Positions 8,496-17,310 of a DNA stretch of 64,000 nucleotides are shown here, piece by piece. Every line of letters starts with the position of its first letter. Position 1 is the first letter of the stretch. This DNA comes from UBA1479 sp040221095 (GTDB lineage Bacteria; Pseudomonadota; Alphaproteobacteria; Rhodospirillales; Casp-alpha2): assembly GCA_040221095.1 (NCBI GenBank), contig JAVJVP010000003.1, positions 1 through 64,000 on the forward strand, written 5' to 3'. The notes below the pieces were generated by a model. The model was not told the origin of the DNA. It did no database searches and saw only the letters and a list, made by a program, of their open reading frames with translations. Position numbers and translations under genes: made by a program.

Positions 8496-9143
8496 TCAAA
8501 ACTCGATCCCCGCCTGGGCCTTCACGCCCGCGCGGAACGGATGCTTGATCATTTCCATTTCCGTCACCAGATCGGCCGCCTCGATCAGCGCCTCCTTGGC
8601 GTTGCGCCCGGTGACCACGACATGCAGGTCGCGGGGCTTGTTGCGCAGGGTCTCCACCACCTCGTCCAGCGGCAGGTTGTCGTAGCGCAGCACGATGTTC
8701 AATTCGTCGAGAATCACCATCTTGTAGCTGGGATCGGCCATCAATTCCTTGGCCGAGTCCCAGGCCTGGCGCGCGGCGGCCAGGTCCCGCTGGCGGTCCT
8801 GGGTTTCCCAGGAAAAGCCCTCGCCCATGGCGCGGATGGTGACCTGATCGGGGAATTTGGCCAGCACGTCGCGCTCGCCCGTTTCCCACACGCCCTTGAC
8901 GAACTGCACGATGGCGACGCGCATGCCGTGGCCGACGCAGCGCATGGCCATGCCCATGGCGGCGGTCGACTTGCCCTTGCCCTTGCCCGTATGGACGATG
9001 AGCAGGCCGCGCTCCTCGGTCTTGGTCGCCAGGATCTTGTCCCGGGCCGCCTTCTTCTTGCGCATCTTCTCGGCGTGGCGGGCGTCGAGCTCCGCCTCGG
9101 TCATCGTGTCCTTGGGTTTTCCGTCCATCGGGGCATGCCTCAT
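8496..9143 (-). CDS. cobO: Cob(I)yrinic acid a,c-diamide adenosyltransferase
   Basis: This is the CobA/CobO/BtuR-type ATP:corrinoid adenosyltransferase, which attaches the 5'-deoxyadenosyl ligand to cobalt. The 215-residue protein has the P-loop HTGKGKGKSTAAMGMAMR (about residues 51-68), the QFVKGVWETGE segment and DELNIVLRYDNL. Its C-terminus (KHPFRAGVKAQAGIEF) is typical of the family. In-frame ATGs 5 and 13 codons downstream are alternative starts. It lies 43 bases after cobN in the leftward cob cluster. Confidence 0.95.
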   Translation of the reverse strand: MRHAPMDGKPKDTMTEAELDARHAEKMRKKKAARDKILATKTEERGLLIVHTGKGKGKSTAAMGMAMRCVGHGMRVAIVQFVKGVWETGERDVLAKFPDQVTIRAMGEGFSWETQDRQRDLAAARQAWDSAKELMADPSYKMVILDELNIVLRYDNLPLDEVVETLRNKPRDLHVVVTGRNAKEALIEAADLVTEMEMIKHPFRAGVKAQAGIEF

Positions 9144-9186
9144 CTGTCGGCTGATCGTAACTTATCCCGGCTTCCGGCACCCGCCG

Positions 9187-12100
9187 TCAACCGTCACGGG
9201 CAAGACGCTCCAAGAGCGGGCGCGTCGAGTTGAGCCGCGGGCGCCACAGCCCCCGGTCCTGGGCCTCCAGGAAGCGGTCGGCCATGTCCTGCAAGGCCGC
9301 CGGATTGTGCTCGGCGAGGAAGTCCCGGACCTCGGCATCTTCCAGATAGGCCTGAAATACGGCATCGAAATGGTGGTCGGCGACGCAGCGCGCCGTGGCG
9401 GCGAAGGCGAACAGATAGTCGACCGTGGCCGCCATCTCGAAGGCGCCCTTGTAGCCGTGGCGCATGACGCCCTTGATCCATTTCGGATTGGCGGCGCGGG
9501 CGCGCACGACGCGGGAAATCTCTTCATCCAAAGTACGCACACGGGGGCTTTCCGGGCGTGCGTGATCGCCGAAATAGACGGCGGGCTGGCTGCCCTTGAG
9601 GGACCGCACGGCGGCGGTCAGCCCGCCCTGGAACTGGTAGTAGTCGTCGGAATCCAGAATATCGTGCTCGCGGTTGTCCTGGTTCTGCAGCACCGCGTCC
9701 GTGGACTTGAGCCGCGCCTCGAACAGGCCGTGGGCGGCCCGGCCCTCGGCCCCGGCGCCATAGGCATAGCCGCCCCAGGCGACATAGGCGCGGGCGAGAT
9801 CGTCTTCCGTCTCCCAGCCCTTTTCGTCGATCAGCGCCTGCAACCCGGCCCCGTAGGCCCCCGGCATGGAGCCGAACACCCGGTGGGTCGCCATGCGAAG
9901 CGCGTCGTCGCCGCCCAGTGCCGCCGCGTCCTCCTTGACCCGGGCGGCGAGCGGATTGTCGGCCGCCGTTTCGTCCAGGGCGGCCACGGCGCGCACGGCG
10001 GAATCGAACAGATCGATCAGCCCGGGAAAGGCGTCGCGGAAGAAACCCGAGATGCGGAGTGTCACATCGACGCGGGGCCGGCCCAGGACCGACACGGGCA
10101 GCACCTCGAACCCGGTGACCCGGCGGGACGGGCCGTCCCATTGCGGTTTCACGCCGAGCAAGGCCAGAGCCTGGGCGATGTCGTCGCCGCCCGTGCGCAT
10201 GTTCGAGGTGCCCCAGGCGGAGATGGCGATGGATTTCGGCCAGTCGCCGTGATCCTGGGCGTGGCGTTCGACCAACAGCGCCGCCGCCTTCCAACCCAGT
10301 TGCCAGGCCGCCGGGGTCGGCACCGTGCGGGTATCGACGGAATAGAAATTGCGCCCCGTGGGCAGCACGTCGGGGCGTCCCCGCGTCGGCGCACCCGAGG
10401 GACCTGGGGCGACGAACCGCCCGTCCAGGCCCGCCAGCACGCCTTGTGTTTCCGCGGCACCCGAGGCCCGGACCGCCGGGCGCAGACGGTCGCGGATGAA
10501 ATCGAGCACGGGCAAGGTCGCCGTCCAGGCGGGGTCGGCCACGGCGTCGCCGGCGACCAGGGCCGCCGCCAAAATCTCCAGCCGCTCCACCACGTCGCCC
10601 GCCGTGCGCCAGGGGGCGTCCGTGGTGTCGAGCGCCGCCGGGCGCGGGCCGTCCCAGGGGGCGGCCATGGCGCAGTCGAGGGGATCGAAATCCCGGCCCA
10701 GACCCAGATCCGCCGCCAGGGCCCGCAACAGCGAGGCGTCTTCCGGCGCGGCCCCGCGCGGCACCCGGGCCAGCGCCACCAGCAGGTCCGTGAGCAGGCG
10801 GCCCTCGGGCGAGACCCCCAGAACATGCAGGCCGTCGCGGATCTGCATTTCCTTCAACTCGCAGAGATAATTGTCGAGCTTGGCCAACTGGTCGCCGGAG
10901 GCGTCGTCGGCCGTCATGCCGCAGTCGGCGCCGATGCCCGTGGCGGCGCAGAGTGAGAGGATGTCCGCTTCCAGCACCTTCAGTCGCCGGCGGTCGACCC
11001 CGGCGGCCTCGTAATATTCATCGACCAGGGCTTCCAGGTCCTTGAGCGGCCCGTAGCTTTCAGCGCGGGTCAGGGGCGGGGTCAGATGGTCGACAACGAC
11101 GGCGGCGGCGCGGCGCTTGGCCTGGGTGCCCTCGCCCGGGTCGTTGACGATGAAGGGATAGATGTTGGGCAGCGGCCCCAAGGCCGCTTCGGGAAAGCAA
11201 TCCTGCGACAGGGCGAGGGACTTGCCCGGCAGCCATTCCAGATTGCCGTGCTTGCCCATATGGACCACCGCGTCGGCGCGGAAATTTTCCCGCAGCCAGG
11301 CGTGGAAGGCGAGATAGCCGTGCGGCGGCACCAGGTCCGGGTCGTGGTAGCTGGATTTGGGGTCGATGTTGTAGCCGCGCGCCGGCTGCAGGCAGACCGC
11401 GACGTTGCCGCAGCGAAAGGCGGCGACGGCGAAATGGCCGCAGTCGAGCGAGCCCGGGCGGAAGAAGGGATCGGTTTCCGCCGGGCCCCAGCGATCAATC
11501 ACCGCGTCCTGCACGGCCCGGGGCAGGCCGCCGAAGAACATCTGGTATTCGTTGAAGGGCAGAACTTCGTCCCAGGCGCGGGACGCCAGGGCCCGCAGGT
11601 CGTTGGTCGGCCCGGCCAGAAGACGGCGCACCAGGGCGTCGCCGTCGGCGGGAACGTCACGTAGCGCATAGCCCGCATCCGCCATGTCGTTCAGCAATTT
11701 GACCGTCGCCGCCGGGGTGTCCAGCCCGACACCATTGCCGATGCGCCCGTCGCGGTTGGGATAGTTGGCGAGCACCAGGGCGACGCGGCGATCGGCCGAT
11801 GTCTTGCCGGCAAGGCGCGCCCAGCCGGCGGCCAGGTCGGCGACGAAATCGATGCGGTCGGCCACGGGCTCGTAGCGCACGATGTCGGTCTGGGTCGCAT
11901 CGTCGCGCCGGGCCCGGCCCTTGAAGGACACGGCGCGGGTGAAGATGCGCCCGTCCACTTCCGGCAGGGCCACGTTCATGGCGATGTCGCGGGGGCCGAG
12001 GCCGAAGGTCCCCGCTTCCCAGCCTTCCCGGTTGCCGCCGGAGAACACGGCCTGCAGCACCGGCGCCCCCGGCTTGTCCAGCGGTCCCGCCGCGCGCCCG

Positions 12101-12951
12101 CCGCCCAGCTTGTCCGTGCCCGGTGCCGTCACCGCGAAGCCCGTGGTGTTCAGGACGACAGCGGGCGGCGCGTCGGCGAAGAACCCTTCCAGGGTCGCCG
12201 CCGAGACCGGGTCCTTCAGGCTTTTCACGTAGACCGGCAGGGCATTCAATCCGGCGCGGCCGAGGGATCGGACCAGGGCATCGACGGCATCCAGGTTCCC
12301 CGCCTGCAGCAGCGCGCGGTAGAATACCAGCGCCGCCACGGGCGCCCCCGCCGTCCACTGGGCGCGGAGAGACTCCAGATCCGGCACGGCCGCATCGGTC
12401 CAGTAGAGCCCGCAGGCGAGCAAAGGTTCCGGCTCCAGCCAGTCATCCTTGCCGCCGCCGATCATCGCCGCGGCGTAATCCAGGAACCGCCCCGCGTTGG
12501 CCGGCCCACCCTGCACCAGGTATTGCCACAGGCGGTGCTGGGCCTCGCGCGGCAGGGTCGACCAGTCGGCCAGTTCCGCGTCGGGCGCGTCGTCGCCGGG
12601 CAGGACCGCCAAGGGAATGCCCTGGGCCATGGCCGCCTGGGCGATCTGCTCCACCCCGTAGGGCCAATAGGCCCGCCCGCCCAGAAGCCGCACGACGATC
12701 AACCGCGCGTGGCGGACCACGGCGTCGACGTAAAGATCGACGCTCATGTTGTGGCTGAGGTGCATGACGTTGGCGAGACGCAGGGAGGGTGCTTGCGCAT
12801 CGGCCTCAAGCCGCCGCGCCTGGGCGTCGGCCAGGGCCGCCAGTTCGGTGTCGGCGGCGGACAGCACGACGATGTCGCCCGGCGTCTGGCCCAGGTCGAG
12901 GGCGTCGGTTCCGTCGTCGACGAGGCCGGGCTGGGCGGCGAGAAGATGCAA
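9187..12951 (-). CDS. cobN: Cobaltochelatase subunit CobN
   Basis: CobN is the large subunit of the ATP-dependent aerobic cobalt chelatase that inserts Co(II) into hydrogenobyrinic acid a,c-diamide. The 1254-residue product has the magnesium-chelatase H/CobN layout: an N-terminal VDLYVDAVVRHARLIVVRLLGG region, the long central chelatase core (MGKHGNLEWLPGKSLALS, NIYPFIVNDPGEGTQAKRR) and a C-terminal end matching the family. Translation starts at TTG 12951, supported by GGAG seven bases upstream and by the family-typical MHLLAAQPG start. CobS/CobT chelatase partners are not in the window. The product implies the aerobic B12 route. Confidence 0.96.
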   Translation of the reverse strand: MHLLAAQPGLVDDGTDALDLGQTPGDIVVLSAADTELAALADAQARRLEADAQAPSLRLANVMHLSHNMSVDLYVDAVVRHARLIVVRLLGGRAYWPYGVEQIAQAAMAQGIPLAVLPGDDAPDAELADWSTLPREAQHRLWQYLVQGGPANAGRFLDYAAAMIGGGKDDWLEPEPLLACGLYWTDAAVPDLESLRAQWTAGAPVAALVFYRALLQAGNLDAVDALVRSLGRAGLNALPVYVKSLKDPVSAATLEGFFADAPPAVVLNTTGFAVTAPGTDKLGGGRAAGPLDKPGAPVLQAVFSGGNREGWEAGTFGLGPRDIAMNVALPEVDGRIFTRAVSFKGRARRDDATQTDIVRYEPVADRIDFVADLAAGWARLAGKTSADRRVALVLANYPNRDGRIGNGVGLDTPAATVKLLNDMADAGYALRDVPADGDALVRRLLAGPTNDLRALASRAWDEVLPFNEYQMFFGGLPRAVQDAVIDRWGPAETDPFFRPGSLDCGHFAVAAFRCGNVAVCLQPARGYNIDPKSSYHDPDLVPPHGYLAFHAWLRENFRADAVVHMGKHGNLEWLPGKSLALSQDCFPEAALGPLPNIYPFIVNDPGEGTQAKRRAAAVVVDHLTPPLTRAESYGPLKDLEALVDEYYEAAGVDRRRLKVLEADILSLCAATGIGADCGMTADDASGDQLAKLDNYLCELKEMQIRDGLHVLGVSPEGRLLTDLLVALARVPRGAAPEDASLLRALAADLGLGRDFDPLDCAMAAPWDGPRPAALDTTDAPWRTAGDVVERLEILAAALVAGDAVADPAWTATLPVLDFIRDRLRPAVRASGAAETQGVLAGLDGRFVAPGPSGAPTRGRPDVLPTGRNFYSVDTRTVPTPAAWQLGWKAAALLVERHAQDHGDWPKSIAISAWGTSNMRTGGDDIAQALALLGVKPQWDGPSRRVTGFEVLPVSVLGRPRVDVTLRISGFFRDAFPGLIDLFDSAVRAVAALDETAADNPLAARVKEDAAALGGDDALRMATHRVFGSMPGAYGAGLQALIDEKGWETEDDLARAYVAWGGYAYGAGAEGRAAHGLFEARLKSTDAVLQNQDNREHDILDSDDYYQFQGGLTAAVRSLKGSQPAVYFGDHARPESPRVRTLDEEISRVVRARAANPKWIKGVMRHGYKGAFEMAATVDYLFAFAATARCVADHHFDAVFQAYLEDAEVRDFLAEHNPAALQDMADRFLEAQDRGLWRPRLNSTRPLLERLARDG

Positions 12952-13026
12952 GATCAGGCTCCGCTGTTCAGGACGCTGCGGTCATTTATATAGGAGAGGC
13001 GGGGGGCGAACCTAACCCCGGAACCG

Positions 13027-14049
13027 CTACCCTTGGAGGGCGCGGGTCACCGCATCCCGGTCCAGGCCCTGCAGGCCGATCACGACCAGGCGGGTCTGCG
13101 GCGTCTCGCCCTCGGCCCAGGGCCGGTCGTAATAGCCGTCGACCCGCGACCCCACGCCCTGGATGACATGGCGGCGCGGCTTGCCCGCGACATGGACGAA
13201 GCCCTTCACCCGCAGGATGCCGTGGTCGCGGGCGGCGGCCTCGATGCGGGATTTCAGGGCGTCCGGGTCGGCGGCCCCTTCGATCCGTACCTCGAAGCTG
13301 TCGAACTCGTCGTGATCGTGGTCGTCGTCGCCCTCGTGATGGGACGGGCGGGCATTCAGGTCGTCCTCCGCCCCGGCCTTGAGGCCCAGCAGCACGTTGG
13401 CGTCGATCTGCCCGTGGCGGGTTTCGACGATCTTCACCTGACGCGGCAGTTCAGCCTCGACGATGGCCCGCGCGGCGGCCAGTCCCGCCGCATCGGTCAG
13501 GTCGGCCTTGTTCAGCAGCACCATGTCGGCGGACAGCAATTGGTCCTCGAACACCTCTTCCAAGGGCGAATGGTGGTCCAGGTTGTCGTCGTCTTCGCGC
13601 TGTGCCGCGACGGCGTCCGGATCGTGGGCGAAACGGCCCGCTGCCACGGCCGGCGCGTCGACCACGGCGATCACCCCGTCGACGGTGACACGGGCGCGGA
13701 TTTCCGGCCAGGTAAAGGCCTTGACCAGGGGCTTGGGCAGGGCCAGGCCAGATGTTTCGATAACGATATGATCTGGCGGATTGGGCCGGTCGAGCAGCAT
13801 TTCCATGGTCGGCAGGAAATCGTCGGCGACGGTGCAGCAGATGCAGCCGTTGGCCAGCTCGACCACGTCGTCTTCGGCGCAGCCCTCGATGGCGCAGCCG
13901 TTGATGACCTCGCGGTCGACCCCCAGATCCCCGAATTCGTTGATCACCAGGGCGATGCGCCGCCCGCCGGCGTTCTGCAGCAGATGGCGGATCAGGGTCG
14001 TCTTGCCGGCGCCGAGGAAGCCGGTGATCACGGTGGCGGGAATTTTCAT
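13027..14049 (-). CDS. cobW: CobW-type COG0523 GTPase (cobalamin biosynthesis)
   Basis: The 340-residue protein is a G3E GTPase with Walker A GFLGAGKTTLIRHLL (about residues 10-24), the metal-binding GCICC motif (CxCC) and a Walker B/NKAD region (VLLNKADLTD). A His/Asp-rich stretch (HHEGDDDHDHDEFD, about 220-235) suggests metal handling before the CobW C-terminal domain. COG0523 proteins are metal chaperones; its place between cobN and cobU supports cobalt delivery to the chelatase. The ATG at 14049 starts just before the P-loop strand; the open frame further upstream lacks family features. Confidence 0.93.
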   Translation of the reverse strand: MKIPATVITGFLGAGKTTLIRHLLQNAGGRRIALVINEFGDLGVDREVINGCAIEGCAEDDVVELANGCICCTVADDFLPTMEMLLDRPNPPDHIVIETSGLALPKPLVKAFTWPEIRARVTVDGVIAVVDAPAVAAGRFAHDPDAVAAQREDDDNLDHHSPLEEVFEDQLLSADMVLLNKADLTDAAGLAAARAIVEAELPRQVKIVETRHGQIDANVLLGLKAGAEDDLNARPSHHEGDDDHDHDEFDSFEVRIEGAADPDALKSRIEAAARDHGILRVKGFVHVAGKPRRHVIQGVGSRVDGYYDRPWAEGETPQTRLVVIGLQGLDRDAVTRALQG

Positions 14050-14072
14050 GAAGTCGGGAACCCTTGTCAGAA

Positions 14073-14606
14073 TTAAAGAGGATGGCCCTTGAGCACGAGC
14101 GGCAGGCCGGCCGCCGTGAATACCACACGGTCGGCGCAGGCGGCCAGCCGTTGGTTGGCCAACCCCGCCGCATCGGCGAAGGATCGGGCCAAGGCGTTGG
14201 CGGGAATGACCCCCAGGCCGACCTCGTTGGACACCAGAACCACGGGACCGGCGAGGCCCGCGAGCCCCCGGGCCAGGGTTTCGACCTCGGATTCGGGATC
14301 GCGCCCGGCGGCCATCAGGTTGGACAGCCAGAGCGTCACGCAGTCGACCAGCACCGGGCGGCCAGGGGCGGCGTGTTCGCGAATCTGGCCGAGAATGTCC
14401 AGGGGCTCCTCGATGGTTTCCCAATCGGGGCCGCGCCGCGCCCGATGGGCGGCGATGCGGTCGGTCATCTCGCCGTCCCGGGCCTCGGCCGTGGCGAGAT
14501 ACAGCCCGCCCCCCGCCGCGTCCTCGATCAGGGTTTCCGCAAGCCGGCTTTTGCCCGAACGCTGGCCGCCCAGGATCAAGGTGATGGGAGGAAGAAATTC
14601 ATTCAT
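14073..14606 (-). CDS. cobU: Adenosylcobinamide kinase / adenosylcobinamide-phosphate guanylyltransferase
   Basis: This bifunctional enzyme (CobU/CobP) phosphorylates adenosylcobinamide and adds GMP from GTP, preparing the nucleotide-loop substrate for CobS. The 177-residue length is usual. The N-terminal P-loop is LILGGQRSGKSRLAE (about residues 10-24); other family motifs are YLATAEARDGEM, HRARRGPDWETIEEP and LVDCVTLWLSNLM, with NEVGLGVIP near 130. It is preceded by a 70-base gap containing a large stem-loop (see 14631-14675), and 23 bases separate it from cobW. Confidence 0.95.
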   Translation of the reverse strand: MNEFLPPITLILGGQRSGKSRLAETLIEDAAGGGLYLATAEARDGEMTDRIAAHRARRGPDWETIEEPLDILGQIREHAAPGRPVLVDCVTLWLSNLMAAGRDPESEVETLARGLAGLAGPVVLVSNEVGLGVIPANALARSFADAAGLANQRLAACADRVVFTAAGLPLVLKGHPL

Positions 14607-14630
14607 CGGATTTCCATGTGTTTGTTTCGC

Positions 14631-14675
14631 GCAAATCGTCGTCGCGTGCCTGGATTCGGCACGCTCGGGATTTGC
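14631..14675 (-). other. Interrupted stem-loop between cobC and cobU
   Basis: The gap between cobC and cobU folds into two stacked 7-bp stems. The outer stem pairs 14631-14637 (GCAAATC) with 14669-14675 (GATTTGC), the inner pairs 14644-14650 (GCGTGCC) with 14658-14664 (GGCACGC), with an internal loop of 6 and 4 bases and a 7-base terminal loop. No U-run follows on either strand, so it is not an intrinsic terminator. It may be an mRNA processing or stability element, or a cobU leader structure (inference). Confidence 0.6.
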
Positions 14676-14676
14676 G

Positions 14677-15351
14677 TCAATGCCCCCCCTTGACCAGCGG
14701 CATCACCGCATGGGGCGGGGCGTTGACCCGCACGATGCGCCAGGCCCCGCCGCGCCCGCGCAACAGCCCGCCCTGGACATGTTCCAGGCAGGTCACGGAC
14801 AGGGTCGAGACGGAAAACGACATGGCCCCTTCCGGCGTCAGGCCGAGCGAATGGGCCATGGCGGCGCGGATGGTGCCGCCGTGGGTCACGGCGACGATGT
14901 CGCGGCCCGCGTGATCGGTGGTGTAGCGGTCGATCACCCCGGACACGCGGGCGATCTGGTCGGCGAAGCTTTCGCCGCCGGGCGGGCGCGACCGCGCCGG
15001 GGTTTCCCAGAACAGGCGGAAGGCGTCGGGGTCGCGGGCCTCCATCTCGTCCCAGGTCGACCCCTGCCACTCGCCGAAGGACTGTTCGCCCAGATGTTCC
15101 TCGGCGATGGGGTCGGGAAAGGTCAGGCCTTCCTCGCGGATCGCCTGGGCGGTCTTATGGGTGCGTGACAGATGGCTGGTCAGCCAGACCGCATCGGCGG
15201 GCAGGGCCCCCGCCAAGGCGCGGAAACTGTCGCGGTCGGAGACGTCGCAGGGCACGTCGTTGCCACCGTAAATGGTGCCGACCACGGAGGGCACCGGCGC
15301 ATGGCGGACCCACCACCAGCGGGTCACGGGGATGTCGGATTGCTTGGTCAC
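14677..15351 (-). CDS. cobC: Histidine phosphatase family protein, probable alpha-ribazole phosphatase
   Basis: The 224-residue protein is in the phosphoglycerate mutase/acid phosphatase-like fold with the catalytic RHAP motif (WWVRHAPVPS, about residues 13-22), the phosphate-binding Arg in SHLSRTHKTA and second catalytic His in VTHGGTIRAAM (about residue 160). The ATGA overlap with the cobS stop (15348-15351) argues for co-translation, so I infer the CobC role of dephosphorylating alpha-ribazole 5'-phosphate or adenosylcobalamin 5'-phosphate. Sequence alone cannot separate this from other members of the superfamily. Confidence 0.85.
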   Translation of the reverse strand: MTKQSDIPVTRWWWVRHAPVPSVVGTIYGGNDVPCDVSDRDSFRALAGALPADAVWLTSHLSRTHKTAQAIREEGLTFPDPIAEEHLGEQSFGEWQGSTWDEMEARDPDAFRLFWETPARSRPPGGESFADQIARVSGVIDRYTTDHAGRDIVAVTHGGTIRAAMAHSLGLTPEGAMSFSVSTLSVTCLEHVQGGLLRGRGGAWRIVRVNAPPHAVMPLVKGGH

Positions 15352-16160
15352 AGGCTGATCTCCGCCGTTGCGGCCGCCAGATAGACGGCGATTTCCACAA
15401 TCTGTTGCTGGGCGCCCAGGCTGTCGCCGGTGTGGCCACCGACCGCCGCATGCATGGCCCAGCAGGCGAACAGTCCCGCCGCCAGGCCCGCCGCCGCCAG
15501 GGTGCCGACCCCGGGGCCCAGAAGGGGTGCCAGAGGGACCAGGGCGGCAAACCCCAGCACCAAAGCCAGCCCCGCCGCCCAGACGGGCGGGCGGCCGGCG
15601 TCCCGGGCCAGGCCGTCGGCCCGCGCCGGGGGAAGGGCGATCATCGTCGGCACCAGGGCCGCGCGGGACAAGGCCCCCGCCGCGACCAGCACCAGGGCCG
15701 CCGCGCCCGGCCCGGCGAGGGACGCCAGGGCCGCCGCCTTCAACCCCGTCGCGAACACCAGGGCCAGAACCCCGAAGGCGCCGATGCGGGAATCGCGCAT
15801 CACGTCGAGCCGCCGGTCACGGCCCGCGACGCCGAGCCCGTCGGCGAAATCGGCCAATCCGTCTTCGTGAAGGGCCCCCGTCACCACCGCCATGACGGCC
15901 AGCGCCAGCAGGGCCGAGGCCAAGGGATGCAGGCCCGAGCCCGCCGTCGCCAGGATCACCCCCGCCCCCAGGCCGCCGACCACGGCCCCGGCCAGGGGAA
16001 AGGCCCAGGCGGCGCGGCCGAGCGCGCCCGCCCCGGCGTCATGGCGCGCGGGCACCGGCAGGCGCGTGAGAAAGGCGAGCGCCAGCAGGGCGTCGTCCCA
16101 CGGCCGCCGCGGGGCGGCGGGGGCCGGATCGGCATCGGGAGCGGGATCGTCCGTCGCCAC
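15348..16160 (-). CDS. cobS: Adenosylcobinamide-GDP ribazoletransferase (cobalamin synthase)
   Basis: CobS (CobV in the aerobic nomenclature) joins adenosylcobinamide-GDP and alpha-ribazole at the inner membrane. The 270-residue protein is strongly hydrophobic with about six membrane segments. It carries the family start LLALAFLTRLPVPARHD and the acidic loop HEDGLADFADGLGVAGRDRR with the DSRIGAFG motif that binds Mg/substrate. Translation starts at GTG 16160, supported by AGGAG seven bases upstream. First gene of the leftward cob cluster, divergent from cobT. Confidence 0.95.
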   Translation of the reverse strand: MATDDPAPDADPAPAAPRRPWDDALLALAFLTRLPVPARHDAGAGALGRAAWAFPLAGAVVGGLGAGVILATAGSGLHPLASALLALAVMAVVTGALHEDGLADFADGLGVAGRDRRLDVMRDSRIGAFGVLALVFATGLKAAALASLAGPGAAALVLVAAGALSRAALVPTMIALPPARADGLARDAGRPPVWAAGLALVLGFAALVPLAPLLGPGVGTLAAAGLAAGLFACWAMHAAVGGHTGDSLGAQQQIVEIAVYLAAATAEISL

Positions 16161-16272
16161 GGGGCAACTCCTGAAGTTATGGGGGCCGGGCCGAAAGGGC
16201 GGGCAAATTCCCGTCCCCTTGGCGAATGATTGCGTTATATGTGACCGACCCCGGAAAAGGAAACAAGACCTC
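16161..16272. promoter_or_regulatory. Divergent cobS-cobT intergenic region
   Basis: This 112-base gap must hold the promoters of both cob transcription units. On the plus strand TATATG-like bases near 16236-16242 could be a -10 for cobT, but the -35 is unclear. It is too short for a full cobalamin riboswitch and I see no B12-box. Confidence 0.35.
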
Positions 16273-17289
16273 GTGCCCCAATTCGACCCCCCGCGTGATC
16301 CCGCCGCCTTTCTGACCCGCCTGCCGGAACCGGACGCCGCCGCCCAGGCCGCCGTGCGCGCCCGCGAGGCGGTGCTGACCAAGCCCGCCGGATCGTTGGG
16401 ACGGCTGGAAGAGATCACCCAATGGCTGGCCGGCTGGCAGGGCCGCGCGGTCCCGCGCGCCGACACCGTCCAGGCCCTGGTGTTCGCCGGCAATCACGGC
16501 GTCGCCGCCCAGGGAGTGTCCGCCTTTCCGCCCGAGGTCACGGCCCAGATGGTCGCCAACTTCCAGGCCGGCGGCGCGGCCGTGAACCAGCTGTGCCGCA
16601 CCTTCGGCGTCGATCTTGCCGTGATTCCCTTGGATCTCGACACCCCCACCGCCGACATCACGCAAGGCCCCGCCATGACGGCCGATGAATTCGCCGCCGC
16701 ATTTCAGGCCGGGGCCGACGCCGTCGACCGGGAGGCCGACCTTTTATGTATCGGCGAAATGGGCATCGCCAACACCACCGCCGCCGCCGCCGTCTGCCTG
16801 GGCCTTTACGGCGGCGCGGGGGCGGATTGGGCCGGGCCGGGCACGGGACTGCACGCGGCGCAGGTTTCCGCCAAGGCCGCCGTCATCGAGCGCGCCGTCA
16901 GGGTCAATGCCGTCCCGCCCGGGAACGGTCTCGGCGTGCTGCGGGCATTGGGCGGACGCGAGCTTGCGGCCATGGCCGGGGCCGTGGCGCGGGCCCGGCA
17001 TCTGGGCGTGCCCGTGCTGCTCGACGGTTTCGTCGCGGGGGCTTCAGCCGCCTGTCTTCAGGTCCAGCAGCCGGGGGCCCTCGACCATTGCCGGGCGGCG
17101 CATCTGTCGGCGGAGCCGGGGCACGCGCGGCTTCTCGAGCGCCTGGGAATGACGCCGCTGCTGCAATTGGGCATGCGCCTGGGCGAGGCGTCGGGCGCGG
17201 TGCTGGCGGTGGGGATCGTGCGGGCGGCCCTGGCCTGTCATACAGGGATGGCGACCTTCGACGGTGCGGGGGTCAGCGGCAAGGGCTAG
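16273..17289 (+). CDS. cobT: Nicotinate-nucleotide--dimethylbenzimidazole phosphoribosyltransferase
   Basis: CobT (CobU in aerobic nomenclature) makes alpha-ribazole 5'-phosphate from nicotinate mononucleotide and DMB. The 338-residue protein has KPAGSLGRLEEI near residue 37, the FAGNHGVAAQGVSAFP segment, GEMGIANTTAAAAV (NMN binding region) and the catalytic Glu region near the C-terminus (HLSAEPGHARLLERLG, then LGMRLGEASGA). GTG 16273 is the start, with AAGGAAA about ten bases upstream. It is divergent from cobS, completing the nucleotide-loop set cobT/cobU/cobS/cobC. Confidence 0.95.
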   Translation: MPQFDPPRDPAAFLTRLPEPDAAAQAAVRAREAVLTKPAGSLGRLEEITQWLAGWQGRAVPRADTVQALVFAGNHGVAAQGVSAFPPEVTAQMVANFQAGGAAVNQLCRTFGVDLAVIPLDLDTPTADITQGPAMTADEFAAAFQAGADAVDREADLLCIGEMGIANTTAAAAVCLGLYGGAGADWAGPGTGLHAAQVSAKAAVIERAVRVNAVPPGNGLGVLRALGGRELAAMAGAVARARHLGVPVLLDGFVAGASAACLQVQQPGALDHCRAAHLSAEPGHARLLERLGMTPLLQLGMRLGEASGAVLAVGIVRAALACHTGMATFDGAGVSGKG

Positions 17290-17310
17290 GCCCGACGGGT
17301 CAAGTCCGGC

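Noticed and set aside
8857..10956. Long plus-strand frames opposite cobN and cobO
   Set aside because: They are antisense frames produced by the GC-rich third positions; residue content (Arg, Gly, Gln) and absence of motifs mark them as shadows.
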